In this document: positions 1-7,493 of the stretch, one piece after another
Numbering within the stretch: the stretch's first letter is position 1
Layout: each line of letters starts with the position of its first letter
Assembly (NCBI GenBank): GCA_021779935.1
Contig: JAJXZT010000016.1
Coordinates: forward strand, 62,001 to 126,000
DNA: 64,000 bases
Reading direction: 5' to 3'
DNA from: Acidobacteriota bacterium
Lineage (GTDB): Bacteria; Acidobacteriota; Terriglobia; Terriglobales; Acidobacteriaceae
Program-made: the position numbers and the translations under genes
Notes under the pieces: generated by a model
Databases searched by the model: none
What the model saw: the letters and a program-made list of their open reading frames with translations, nothing else
What the model was told of the DNA's origin: nothing

Positions 1-162
1 TACGGCCTGTTCGCGGCTTGGGTCAGAAACGGGCGTGTTGGTGGCCTTTTTGATCGTGCCAATCTCGGCGACCACGCGCACGCGACGGTTCAGCAGTTCG
101 AGCAACGTCGCGTCGATCTCATCGATTTCCGCTCGTCGCATCTCCATCCGATTGTTCGCCAT
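1..162 (-). CDS. Chorismate mutase, AroQ type (5' part, runs off window)
   Basis: Converts chorismate to prephenate, the branch point to phenylalanine and tyrosine. Only about 54 N-terminal residues are inside the window. The visible helix has the AroQ pattern: RRAEIDEID, then LLELLNRR, then VVAEIGTIKK, which places the Arg, Arg and Lys residues that bind chorismate in the E. coli enzyme at the expected spacing. Two ATGs are possible. The one at 171 has its GAGG only one base away; the one at 162 has the same GAGG ten bases upstream and is preferred. It could be a stand-alone mutase or the N-terminal domain of a bifunctional enzyme (for example a mutase-prephenate dehydratase); the cut hides this. 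Expression is probably controlled by the attenuator-like leader just upstream (201-420). Confidence 0.8.
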   Translation of the reverse strand, partial: MANNRMEMRRAEIDEIDATLLELLNRRVRVVAEIGTIKKATNTPVSDPSREQAV

Positions 163-200
163 ATCCGTCATACCTCAATACCTGTTACTGAAAGTTGCCC

Positions 201-236
201 AAAAAGCGAAAGCCGCGATTCTTAGAATCGCGGCTT
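201..236 (-). terminator. Terminator hairpin of the chorismate mutase leader
   Basis: Read on the minus strand, a perfect 12-bp stem (arms 236-225 and 221-210, three-base loop) is followed four bases later by five T residues (205-201). It lies between the leader peptide stop (264) and the gene start (162), where an attenuator's terminator should be. Its first arm can also pair with 312-305 (7 of 8 bases), which would make the alternative antiterminator. Confidence 0.75.
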
Positions 237-263
237 CCTTCGGGATCTTGTGCTTTTATTGGG

Positions 264-365
264 TTACCAGGTTGCTGGTCCACTGCACGCGAGCCTCGAC
301 GGCGCCGCTATTCTAAAGTAATAGCGGTAAGCGTAGCCGAAGCTGGTAAATCGAGTTGCGTGCAT
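264..365 (-). CDS. Phe/Tyr-rich leader peptide (33 aa) of an attenuator
   Basis: A 33-residue ORF with a dense aromatic block, FTSFGYAYRYYF (residues 6-17: four Tyr and three Phe codons in twelve), ends 27 bases before a terminator hairpin in front of chorismate mutase. AAGGA (379-375) lies nine bases before the ATG at 365. Its Tyr/Phe codons overlap a hairpin (327-320 pairing with 312-305), as in classical amino-acid biosynthetic attenuators. The peptide itself is not expected to have a function; its translation senses charged tRNA-Tyr and tRNA-Phe. The amino-acid match between leader codons and pathway product is the strongest evidence. It was found by reading the minus strand and has not been checked by conservation. 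Confidence 0.75.
   Translation of the reverse strand: MHATRFTSFGYAYRYYFRIAAPSRLACSGPATW
305..327 (-). promoter_or_regulatory. First leader hairpin (pause/anti-antiterminator)
   Basis: CCGCTATT (transcript arm 327-320) and AATAGCGG (312-305) form a perfect 8-bp stem with a 7-base loop inside the Tyr/Phe codon run of the leader. The second arm is complementary at 7 of 8 positions to the 5' arm of the terminator (233-226). The two structures are therefore mutually exclusive. Confidence 0.65.
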
Positions 366-390
366 CGAAATTAGTCCTTGAGTTCCCCGT

Positions 391-420
391 ACTCTACACG
401 TATTTGAAATCCAATGTCAA
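391..420 (-). promoter_or_regulatory. Sigma-70 type promoter of the chorismate mutase leader
   Basis: On the minus strand, TTGACA (420-415) and TAGAGT (396-391) are separated by 18 bases. Transcription would start near 384, leaving about 19 bases before the leader peptide ATG with its ribosome binding site. Confidence 0.5.
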
Positions 421-531
421 CACCCATTCGTCGGTATCCATTGACAGAGAATGAGACCTGCGGGCAGCATGACACATCTAAGTGTTGTCGCCGCTCTTGG
501 TGCGACAATCAGTATCCGGTAAATTTCGCAT

Positions 532-1488
532 ATGCAGCAGTTTTTTCATATCCATGCGCTCGCAGATCATCCGTATGTATTCCTGTTCCTTGCACTGTTG
601 CTTGAGCGGATGGGATTGCCGCTGATCGTCACTCCGCTGCTGATTGCCGTTGGCGCCTGGGCTGCTCTTGGCAGCATGAATTTTTCGGCGGCGCTTGCGG
701 TCTCGCTTCTCGGCACCATGGTTGGCGATCAGGCGCTTTATGAACTTGGAGCTCGTCGCGGAACGGCCATCCTTCGTTTTCTCTGCCGCATTTCCCTTGA
801 GCCTGAGGCATGTGTGCGACGTTCGCAGGAGTCGCTGGGGAAGAACGCATTGCGCACCCTGCTGGTTGCCAAGTTCATTCCCGGCGTCGCGCACGTAGCC
901 CCCGCTGTTGCCGGCAGCACGCGCTTCGGACGAACGAAGTTTCTTCTCTGGAATACCGCCGGAACCTTCGTCTGGATGGTTGCGATGATGCTGATCGGCT
1001 ACCTGCCCGTGCGTCCCATGTCGCAAACGGACGTTGCGCGGAGCATAGGCATCTGGGCCCTTGGGTTGCTGATGGCGGGAACGCTCTTCAATATCGTTAT
1101 GAAGTGGTATCGCAAGCAGGCGTTCGTGCATGAGATTTCGCGCTCTCGCATCTCGCCCGAGGAACTGGCTGAGCGCATTGCCGCCGGAGAAGACTTCCAC
1201 ATCGTCGATCTTCGCCATCCTCTCGAGTTCGTCGTTGACCCGCGCGTACTGCCCGGAGCGATTCGCATCGCCCCCGACGAACTCAACGAGAAGAAGCAAT
1301 GGCTCACTTCGGATCGTGAGGTTGTCCTCTACTGCACTTGACCGAACGAAGCTACCAGCGCCCGGGTGGCGCAAAAGCTTCAACAGCTCGGTGTGACTCG
1401 TGTGCGTCCGCTTGCCGGAGGCTTCCAGGGCTGGCGTGACCTGCAATTGCCGCTTGACGATCGTTTTGTCGAGACGGGTTCCAGATGA
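532..1488 (+). CDS. DedA-family membrane protein fused to rhodanese; candidate selenoprotein (in-frame TGA at 1339-1341)
   Basis: Residues 1-200 are a DedA/SNARE-associated membrane domain with several hydrophobic spans and the family motif GDQALYELGARRG. Residues 205-318 are a rhodanese (sulfurtransferase) domain. The reading frame has a TGA right after the catalytic-loop Cys: VVLYC(268)-T-TGA(270)-PNEATSARVA. It then continues as a good rhodanese C-terminus (RPLAGGFQGW) to a TGA at 1486-1488. To my knowledge DedA-rhodanese fusions carry a second Cys at this place (YCxCPNE). A Cys position replaced by TGA, with a SECIS-like hairpin 21 bases later, points to selenocysteine. The alternatives are a nonsense mutation or a base error; then the product is a 269-aa truncated protein. 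No in-frame start lies upstream of 532, since a stop codon occurs at 520-522. DedA proteins are membrane lipid flippase/scramblase-type proteins; the sulfur role of the fusion is unknown. Confidence 0.8.
1348..1381 (+). promoter_or_regulatory. Bacterial SECIS-like hairpin downstream of in-frame TGA
   Basis: Outer stem GAAGCT (1348-1353) with AGCTTC (1376-1381), inner stem GCGCC (1358-1362) with GGCGC (1368-1372), five-base apical loop CGGGT (1363-1367). The loop starts 21 bases after the TGA (1339-1341), within the 16-37 base window of the bacterial SECIS consensus, and has G as its second base. The hairpin is inside coding sequence, as bacterial SECIS elements are. Confidence 0.6.
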
Positions 1489-1527
1489 ACATCCTCTCCG
1501 CGCGCGAAAGGTTACAATAAGCGCGTC

Positions 1528-1980
1528 ATGCCTCTCTACCGTGGAGACGCAACCGAACGTCGCGCCCTGAGCGCATACGTTAAGCTGATTCGCGCCAGCG
1601 AGTCGGTCCATGCTTTTGCCATGCGCGGGTTGATCGACGAGGGCCTTACTCCGACCCAGTTTTCCGTGCTGGAAGTTCTTTATCACCTCGGTCCGCTCTA
1701 TCTCTCGGATATCGCGCGAAAGGTGTTGAAGACCGGCGGTAACCTGACGATGGTTGTCAACAACCTCGTTCGCTGCGGGCTTGTTCGCCGTTCGAAAAAA
1801 GCAGAAGATCGCCGGTACGTCCTCATTGAACTTACAGCGAAAGGCAGGGAATTAATGCGGCAAGTCTTTCCACGGCACGCCGCGCAGATCGTCGAAGCCA
1901 TGGCTCGTCTGACGGCGTCTGAACAGAAACAACTGGCCGGCCTCTGTCGAAAGCTCGGAACATCACTAACCACAAAGTAA
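1528..1980 (+). CDS. MarR-family transcriptional regulator (MhqR-like)
   Basis: A 150-residue winged-helix repressor. The central part (TPTQFSVLEVLYHLGPL, then LSDIARKVLKTGGNLTMVVNNLVRCGLVRR, then DRRYVLIELTAKG) gives the recognition helix and the wing with its conserved DRR. The phrase KVLKTGGNLTMVVNNL is close to the MhqR subgroup, which senses quinones and electrophiles and often controls pirin or dioxygenase genes; a pirin gene follows 86 bases downstream. I see no obvious single redox Cys in the helix usually used. A 12-bp palindrome between the two genes could be its operator. Start at ATG 1528, with a TACAAT hexamer about 10 bases upstream that may be a -10 element. Confidence 0.88.
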   Translation: MPLYRGDATERRALSAYVKLIRASESVHAFAMRGLIDEGLTPTQFSVLEVLYHLGPLYLSDIARKVLKTGGNLTMVVNNLVRCGLVRRSKKAEDRRYVLIELTAKGRELMRQVFPRHAAQIVEAMARLTASEQKQLAGLCRKLGTSLTTK

Positions 1981-2023
1981 TGAAAACAGGGTAATAACTG
2001 CATTCTGGTCCCGTTGAAACTAT

Positions 2024-2035
2024 TTTAACGTTAAA
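2024..2035. promoter_or_regulatory. Palindromic candidate operator upstream of pirin
   Basis: TTTAACGTTAAA is a perfect 12-bp palindrome 31 bases before the pirin ATG and 43 bases after the MarR gene. Size and place fit a MarR-family operator, but this is inference from position only. Confidence 0.4.
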
Positions 2036-2066
2036 TCATCTAAGAACTGTGACTGGAGGTGCAGAG

Positions 2067-2768
2067 ATGATCACGGTAAGACGTTCGGAAGAGCGAGGCC
2101 ACTTCGACCATGGATGGCTCGACACGTACCACAGCTTTTCCTTTGCCAGCTACTACGACCCGAAGCACATGGGATTTCGCAGTCTTCGGGTGATTAACGA
2201 GGATAGTGTCGCACCGGGTGGTGGCTTTGGCACGCACCCGCACCGCGACATGGAGATCATTACCTACGTGTTGCAGGGTGGCCTTGCGCACAAGGACAGC
2301 ATGGGCAACGGCTCCACCATACGTCCCGGGGATGTCCAGCGCATGAGTGCCGGAACCGGAGTGCTGCACAGCGAGTTCAATCATTCGAAGGACGAAGCAG
2401 TCCATCTGCTGCAGATTTGGATCCTTCCTGACAAGGAAGGAGTTACTCCGAGTTATGAGCAGAAGTTTTTCGATGCCGAAAGCAAGCGCGGCGTTTTACG
2501 GTTGATCGCCTCCCGCGACGGACGCGACGGTTCCGTGACGATTCACCAGGATGCAGCTCTGTTCGCCTCGGTGCTCGGCAAGGGAGTCCACGTAGAGCAC
2601 GAGCTTTCCGCCGGACGCCACGCATGGCTCCAGGTGGTGCGCGGCAAGGTTGCGGCAAATGGAGTTGAACTGACCGCCGGCGATGGGGCGGCCGTGAGCG
2701 CGGAATCGAAGCTGACGGTGGAAGGCTCCGAGGATGGCTCCGAGATTCTGCTCTTCGATCTGGATTGA
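2067..2768 (+). CDS. Pirin family protein (YhhW-type)
   Basis: A bicupin of 233 residues. The N-terminal cupin shows [16 protein letters not shown] and later [12 protein letters not shown], carrying the His/Glu metal ligands of pirins; the start [26 protein letters not shown] is typical of YhhW. Some members have quercetin 2,3-dioxygenase activity in vitro; the physiological substrate is unknown. GGAGG lies seven bases before ATG 2067, so this start is chosen over the GTG-type codons upstream. Together with the MarR gene in front it looks like a small electrophile- or quinone-response unit. Confidence 0.9.
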   Translation: MITVRRSEERGHFDHGWLDTYHSFSFASYYDPKHMGFRSLRVINEDSVAPGGGFGTHPHRDMEIITYVLQGGLAHKDSMGNGSTIRPGDVQRMSAGTGVLHSEFNHSKDEAVHLLQIWILPDKEGVTPSYEQKFFDAESKRGVLRLIASRDGRDGSVTIHQDAALFASVLGKGVHVEHELSAGRHAWLQVVRGKVAANGVELTAGDGAAVSAESKLTVEGSEDGSEILLFDLD

Positions 2769-3018
2769 TCCATTCTTGGCGGAATGTCCGGAGGGTGACC
2801 GGGCGTTCCGCTTCATTTTTTGTTCCGCATCAATAATAGGCGTGACAAATTCGAAAAGCGTGCGTCGTACAGGATGTGCGAGCCCCGCCGAGGTCGTACA
2901 ATAGAATAGTTTCACGGTGAATGAATCCTAATTAAGAGGACGAACCGTATCGCGTCACTTTGCCTGCCAGATACGAGTGCGCGACGCGGGCGGCCTTCAA
3001 TAATAAATGAGGATTGAT

Positions 3019-4128
3019 ATGCATTTGCATCGTTCGGGGAGCGGCCTGCTCTTTTCCTCTGCCCTCATTGCTGCTGCGTTGTGTTTGGGCGCGTGTAATC
3101 GCGGAGCCGACAAGACCGCCAAGGGCCCAATGCCACAAGCGTTTCCGGTCAAGGTACAGAAGGTGGAACTGAAGCCTGTCGGTGAGTTTTCCGATTACCT
3201 GGCGACGCTCAAGTCTCGAAACTCCTCCACGTTGCAACCGCAGGTTGCAGGGCAGATCACTCGGATCTTTGTAAAGTCCGGCCAAGCCGTACGCGCGGGG
3301 CAACCGTTGCTGGAAATCGATCCGCACAAACAGGAAGCGACGCTTCGCTCGCAGGAAGCCACGAGGCTCTCGAAGATTGCAACCATGCAGTTGAACAAGA
3401 AGGAATTCGAGCGGCAGGAGAAGTTGTATGCGGCTGGGGTTGTCAGCCGGCAGGCCCTTGATCAGGCGCAGAGTGCGTACGATTTTTCCAAGGCGGATGT
3501 TGCATCTTCGGCGGCCTCCGTTCGCGAGCAGCAAGTGCAGTTGCGCTACTACGACGTAAAGGCGCCCACGGATGGCGTGATCGGCGATATTCCGGTGCGT
3601 GTCGGAGATTACATCACCACTTCCACGGTCCTCACCACGCTTGACCAAAGCGGCCGGCTGGAAGCCTACATCTCGGTTCCCTCGGAGAAGGCGTCCGAGG
3701 TTCACATGGGGCTGCCCGTCGAAATCATCAGTGACAGCGGCTTGCCTCCCGTGAAGACGGCGGTGGATTTCATCTCGCCGCGCATAGACCCGGACAATCA
3801 ACTCCTGCTCATCAAGGCCAACATTCCGAATACCGGCGGCAGATTTCGTAATGACCAGGCCGTTCATGTACGTGTCGTCTGGAACCAGAACCCTCATCCG
3901 CTGATTCCGGTGACGGCAGTCTCGCGCCTGAATGGCCAGGCGTTCGCGTTCGTCGCCGAACCGGGACAGAACGGCTTTGTGGCGCACCAGCGCCTGCTGC
4001 AACTGGGCGATGTCGTCGGCAACGATTACATCGTTCTCGACGGAATCAAGCCGGGGGATACCGTGATTTTAACTGGCGTACAAATGCTGGTAGACGGAAT
4101 GCCAGTTCAGCCGCAGCCGCAGTCGTAG
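3019..4128 (+). CDS. RND efflux periplasmic adaptor (membrane fusion lipoprotein)
   Basis: AcrA/MexA-type adaptor of about 369 residues that bridges an inner-membrane RND pump to an outer-membrane channel. The N-terminus is a lipoprotein signal with lipobox LGAC at residues 23-26. The lipoyl/coiled-coil part follows (LKSRNSSTLQPQVAGQITRIFVKSGQAVRAGQPLLEID, then LDQAQSAYDFSKADV). GAGG lies six bases before ATG 3019; the earlier ATG at 3007 has no such site. The pump gene starts 16 bases after its stop. No outer-membrane factor gene is present in the operon. Confidence 0.93.
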   Translation: MHLHRSGSGLLFSSALIAAALCLGACNRGADKTAKGPMPQAFPVKVQKVELKPVGEFSDYLATLKSRNSSTLQPQVAGQITRIFVKSGQAVRAGQPLLEIDPHKQEATLRSQEATRLSKIATMQLNKKEFERQEKLYAAGVVSRQALDQAQSAYDFSKADVASSAASVREQQVQLRYYDVKAPTDGVIGDIPVRVGDYITTSTVLTTLDQSGRLEAYISVPSEKASEVHMGLPVEIISDSGLPPVKTAVDFISPRIDPDNQLLLIKANIPNTGGRFRNDQAVHVRVVWNQNPHPLIPVTAVSRLNGQAFAFVAEPGQNGFVAHQRLLQLGDVVGNDYIVLDGIKPGDTVILTGVQMLVDGMPVQPQPQS

Positions 4129-4144
4129 GCGCCGGAGGCCACCC

Positions 4145-7100
4145 ATGTTCGTAAATTTCTTTATCCGACGTCCTGTGTTCGCGACGGTTTGCGCGCTACT
4201 CATCATTCTCGCCGGCGCAATCGCCATCCCCACACTGCCGGTCGCGCAATTCCCCATCCTTGCGCCGCCGCAGGTCACAGTTAGCGCCTTCTATACCGGC
4301 GCAAACTCACAGTCTGTCGAAAGCAGCGTAACAACGCTCCTGGAACAGGCGATCAATGGTGCGGAGGGAATGCGCTACATTGCCTCCACCAGCGGCAATG
4401 ACGGCAGCAGTTCCATCACTGCCACCTTCAACCTCGATCGCAATCTCGACATTGCTGCCGTGGATGTGCAGAACCGTGCCTCCACCGCCATGGGCCGCCT
4501 GCCTGCCGAGGTGCAACAGACCGGCGTTCTCATCAACAAGAACTCCGGGTCGTTCATAATGGCCGCGGGTTTCTATGCCGAGAACAATCGCTACGACAGC
4601 CTGTTTATCAGCAACTATCTCGACATCTATGTAAAAAACGCGTTGCAGCGTGTTCCCGGCGTTGGCAATGTTGTCATTTTCGGTGAACGTAAATATGCCA
4701 TGCGGCTTTGGCTCGACCCGATGCTGCTGGCGAAGCGCAACCTTACAGCGCAAGACGTAGTGAACGCGTTGCGCGAGCAAAACGTGCAGGTCGCCGCCGG
4801 ACAAGTTGGCGAACCGCCGTCAGTGCCTGGCCAGTCCTTCCAGATCAGCGTGCGCGCCGAGGGACGGCTCAACGATCCGAAGCAGTTCGACGACATTATT
4901 CTGAAGCGTGCCCCGGATGGATCGCTCATCCGCCTGCGTGACGTGGGTCGCGCTGAACTCGGAGCCGAAAGCTACGGCACCAACCTCACCTTCAACGGCC
5001 ACGAGGCCATCGGCCTCGGTGTGATGCAGTTGTCGAATGCCAACGCGCTCGATGTCGACAAGGGCGTGCGTGAGGAGCTGGCGAAGTTGCAGGCAGACTT
5101 TCCGCCGGGACTGAAGTACGCGGTTGCCTTTGATACCACCACGGCGGTCGGCGAGTCGATCCGCGAAGTGCTCAAGACCTTGGCGGAAGCGATTCTCATC
5201 GTCATTCTCGTGATCTTTGTCTTCCTCCAGACGTGGCGAAGCACCATTATTCCGGCCATCACGATCCCGGTATCCCTGGTCGGTACATTCGCATTTATCA
5301 AACTATTTGGTTTCTCCATCAACACGCTGACCCTGTTTGGCATCACGCTTGCCACGGGGCTCGTGGTCGACGACGCCATCGTGGTGATCGAAAACGTCGA
5401 GCGCCACATACAGGAAGGGATCAAGGACGCGCGCATCGCTACGGAAGTAGCCATGTCGGAAGTGACCAGCGCCGTCATCGCGACCTCCATCGTGCTGATC
5501 GCGGTCTTCGTTCCGGTTTCGCTCTTTCCCGGCACCACGGGACGGCTCTATCAACAGTTCGCGCTGACCATCGCGTTCTCCATCGCCCTTTCCGCCTTCA
5601 ATGCGTTGACCCTGACGCCGGCTCTTTCGGCGCTCCTGTTGAAGCACATGGAGCTGCCGCACTTCTTCCTCTTCCGCGGGTTCAACGCGCTGCTGGAAAA
5701 AGGTACGTCGCTCTACACGTCGTCGCTCAAAGTGTTGGAGCGCATGCGCATTGTCGTGGTGATTCTCTTCTTCGCTGCACTTGGTACGACCTACTGGGTC
5801 TACAAGACGGTGCCCACCAGCTTTGTGCCTGATGAAGACCAGGGCTACTTTATGGTGATGATCCAGGCGCCAGAGGGTTCTTCTCTTTCTTACACGTCGA
5901 AGATCGCCGACCGAGCCGCGAAGATTCTTGGTCAAAATCCTGACATCACGGGTGTGTTTGCGGTTCCGGGATTCAGCTTCAGCGGCGCTGCCCCGAATCG
6001 CGCAATGGTATTCATCAATCTTCGGAACATGTCCGAACGCAAGGGCCCGCAGCATTCCGCTCAGGCGATTATCAATTCGGTTCGCGGTCCGCTGATGGGG
6101 ATTCCAGATGCACTCGTCATTCCGATTCTGCCGCCGCCCATCCAGGGCCTCGGTGAGTACGGCGGATTCCAGTTCGAGTTGCAACAGACCGGCTCAGGCA
6201 GTCTTGAGGATCTGGAAAACGTGATGCACACGCTTATCCAGAAAGCGAACGCGCGACCGGAACTCCAGAAGGGAAGCCTCTTCAGCAGCTTCAGTGCGCG
6301 CAACCCGCAGTTTCTTGTGGAGATTGACCGCGAAAAGGCAAAGAGCCTCGGCGTCGCATTCAGCGAGATCACTTCTGCGCTGCAGATCTACATGGGCTCG
6401 GAGTATGTGAACGACTTCGACTTCAATAACCGTTCCTATCGTGTCTACGTGCAGGCCGATAAGCAATTCCGTTCGCAGCCGCGCGATCTCAAGGAGTTCT
6501 ATGTTCGCTCGGCTAGCGGAGACATGGTGCCGCTCGATAACCTGGTGACGCTCAAGGAGACGACGAACGCCAGTATCATCAGCCACTACAACCTGTTCCG
6601 TTCGGCTGAAATCGACGGCAGCCCGGCCGCCGGCTACAGTTCCGGACAGGCGATCAGGGCTATGGAGGCCGTGGCCAAACAAAATCTGCCACAGGGCTAC
6701 TCTTATGAGTGGACGGGCTTGGCGCTGGAGGAAATTCAGTCCGGCAGCCAGACCATCTTCCTCTTCGCTCTCGGATTGCTGGTCGTCTACCTGACGCTCT
6801 CGGCGCAATATGAGAGCTTCGTGCTTCCGTTCATCATTCTGCTGGCTGTGCCCATGGCGATCCTTGGCGCCCTCGGAGCGCAGGCGGCGCGCGGTTTGCA
6901 GGACGACGTCTACTGCCAGATCGGACTCGTCATGCTCATTGGTCTGGCCAGCAAGAACGCGATTCTGATCGTCGAATTCGCCGAGCAACTCCAGGCGAAA
7001 GGGATGAAGCTGTTCGAGGCCGCCATCGAAGCTGCACGGCTCCGCTTGCGCCCCATCCTGATGACCTCCGTCGCGTTCATTCTCGGAGTTCTGCCGCTCG

Positions 7101-7294
7101 TGTTTGCCACTGGCGCCGGCTCCGCGGGACGCCACTCGGTGGGTACCACGGTTTTCGGTGGCATGATCGTCTCCACCTTCCTCAACCTGTTCATCATTCC
7201 AATCCTTTACGTGATCGTTCGTGAAATCCTGCCTGTTTCCCGTAAGGCGGAAGAGACGAATCTGGAAGAGGGACACGCCGCCGTCGAAGACTAG
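4145..7294 (+). CDS. RND multidrug efflux permease (HAE1/AcrB-like)
   Basis: A 1049-residue proton-driven inner-membrane exporter, the usual length for AcrB/MexB. It starts with the family hallmark MFVNFFIRRPVFATV and has the proton-relay pair D409-D410 in LVVDDAIVVIENVERH. A second set of membrane helices follows after about residue 860 (FLFALGLLVVYLTLSAQYES...). Periplasmic porter loops lie between. It is translated from an operon with the adaptor, and a strong terminator follows at 7318-7342. Substrate range cannot be told from sequence. Confidence 0.95.
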   Translation: MFVNFFIRRPVFATVCALLIILAGAIAIPTLPVAQFPILAPPQVTVSAFYTGANSQSVESSVTTLLEQAINGAEGMRYIASTSGNDGSSSITATFNLDRNLDIAAVDVQNRASTAMGRLPAEVQQTGVLINKNSGSFIMAAGFYAENNRYDSLFISNYLDIYVKNALQRVPGVGNVVIFGERKYAMRLWLDPMLLAKRNLTAQDVVNALREQNVQVAAGQVGEPPSVPGQSFQISVRAEGRLNDPKQFDDIILKRAPDGSLIRLRDVGRAELGAESYGTNLTFNGHEAIGLGVMQLSNANALDVDKGVREELAKLQADFPPGLKYAVAFDTTTAVGESIREVLKTLAEAILIVILVIFVFLQTWRSTIIPAITIPVSLVGTFAFIKLFGFSINTLTLFGITLATGLVVDDAIVVIENVERHIQEGIKDARIATEVAMSEVTSAVIATSIVLIAVFVPVSLFPGTTGRLYQQFALTIAFSIALSAFNALTLTPALSALLLKHMELPHFFLFRGFNALLEKGTSLYTSSLKVLERMRIVVVILFFAALGTTYWVYKTVPTSFVPDEDQGYFMVMIQAPEGSSLSYTSKIADRAAKILGQNPDITGVFAVPGFSFSGAAPNRAMVFINLRNMSERKGPQHSAQAIINSVRGPLMGIPDALVIPILPPPIQGLGEYGGFQFELQQTGSGSLEDLENVMHTLIQKANARPELQKGSLFSSFSARNPQFLVEIDREKAKSLGVAFSEITSALQIYMGSEYVNDFDFNNRSYRVYVQADKQFRSQPRDLKEFYVRSASGDMVPLDNLVTLKETTNASIISHYNLFRSAEIDGSPAAGYSSGQAIRAMEAVAKQNLPQGYSYEWTGLALEEIQSGSQTIFLFALGLLVVYLTLSAQYESFVLPFIILLAVPMAILGALGAQAARGLQDDVYCQIGLVMLIGLASKNAILIVEFAEQLQAKGMKLFEAAIEAARLRLRPILMTSVAFILGVLPLVFATGAGSAGRHSVGTTVFGGMIVSTFLNLFIIPILYVIVREILPVSRKAEETNLEEGHAAVED

Positions 7295-7317
7295 TTTTGC
7301 TGTTTATCGCATTACGA

Positions 7318-7342
7318 GGGGCCGCTAGTTCGGCCCCTTTTT
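7318..7342 (+). terminator. Rho-independent terminator of RND operon
   Basis: GGGGCCG (7318-7324) pairs with CGGCCCC (7331-7337) around a six-base loop, followed by TTTTT. It lies 24 bases after the pump stop codon. Confidence 0.9.
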
Positions 7343-7457
7343 CTATGCACTTATCCCGACTGCTAAGACAGAAGACTTGCGGAACAAGCAAATAAGTCGC
7401 TGTATGTCACATCGTGAAATTAAATTTTAAAATTCGCAATTTTCATCTCATTCTTGC

Positions 7458-7485
7458 TTGACTTTGGCTATCGATTGCATAGAAT
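7458..7485 (+). promoter_or_regulatory. Sigma-70 type promoter of the IclR gene
   Basis: TTGACT (7458-7463), 16-base spacer, TAGAAT (7480-7485). The expected transcription start is near 7492. This makes the upstream TTG at 7458 unlikely as a translation start. Confidence 0.6.
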
Positions 7486-7493
7486 GCATCGTC

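Noticed and set aside
35-316. 93-codon plus-strand frame opposite chorismate mutase and its leader
   Set aside because: Ser/Arg-rich antisense product; the minus strand explains the region fully.
1339-1341. True termination of the DedA-rhodanese protein at the internal TGA
   Set aside because: Not excluded, but the frame continues with convincing rhodanese sequence and a SECIS-like hairpin, so read-through by selenocysteine is the better first hypothesis.
478-1686. 402-codon minus-strand frame opposite the DedA-rhodanese and MarR genes
   Set aside because: It spans two real plus-strand genes and has no recognisable motif.
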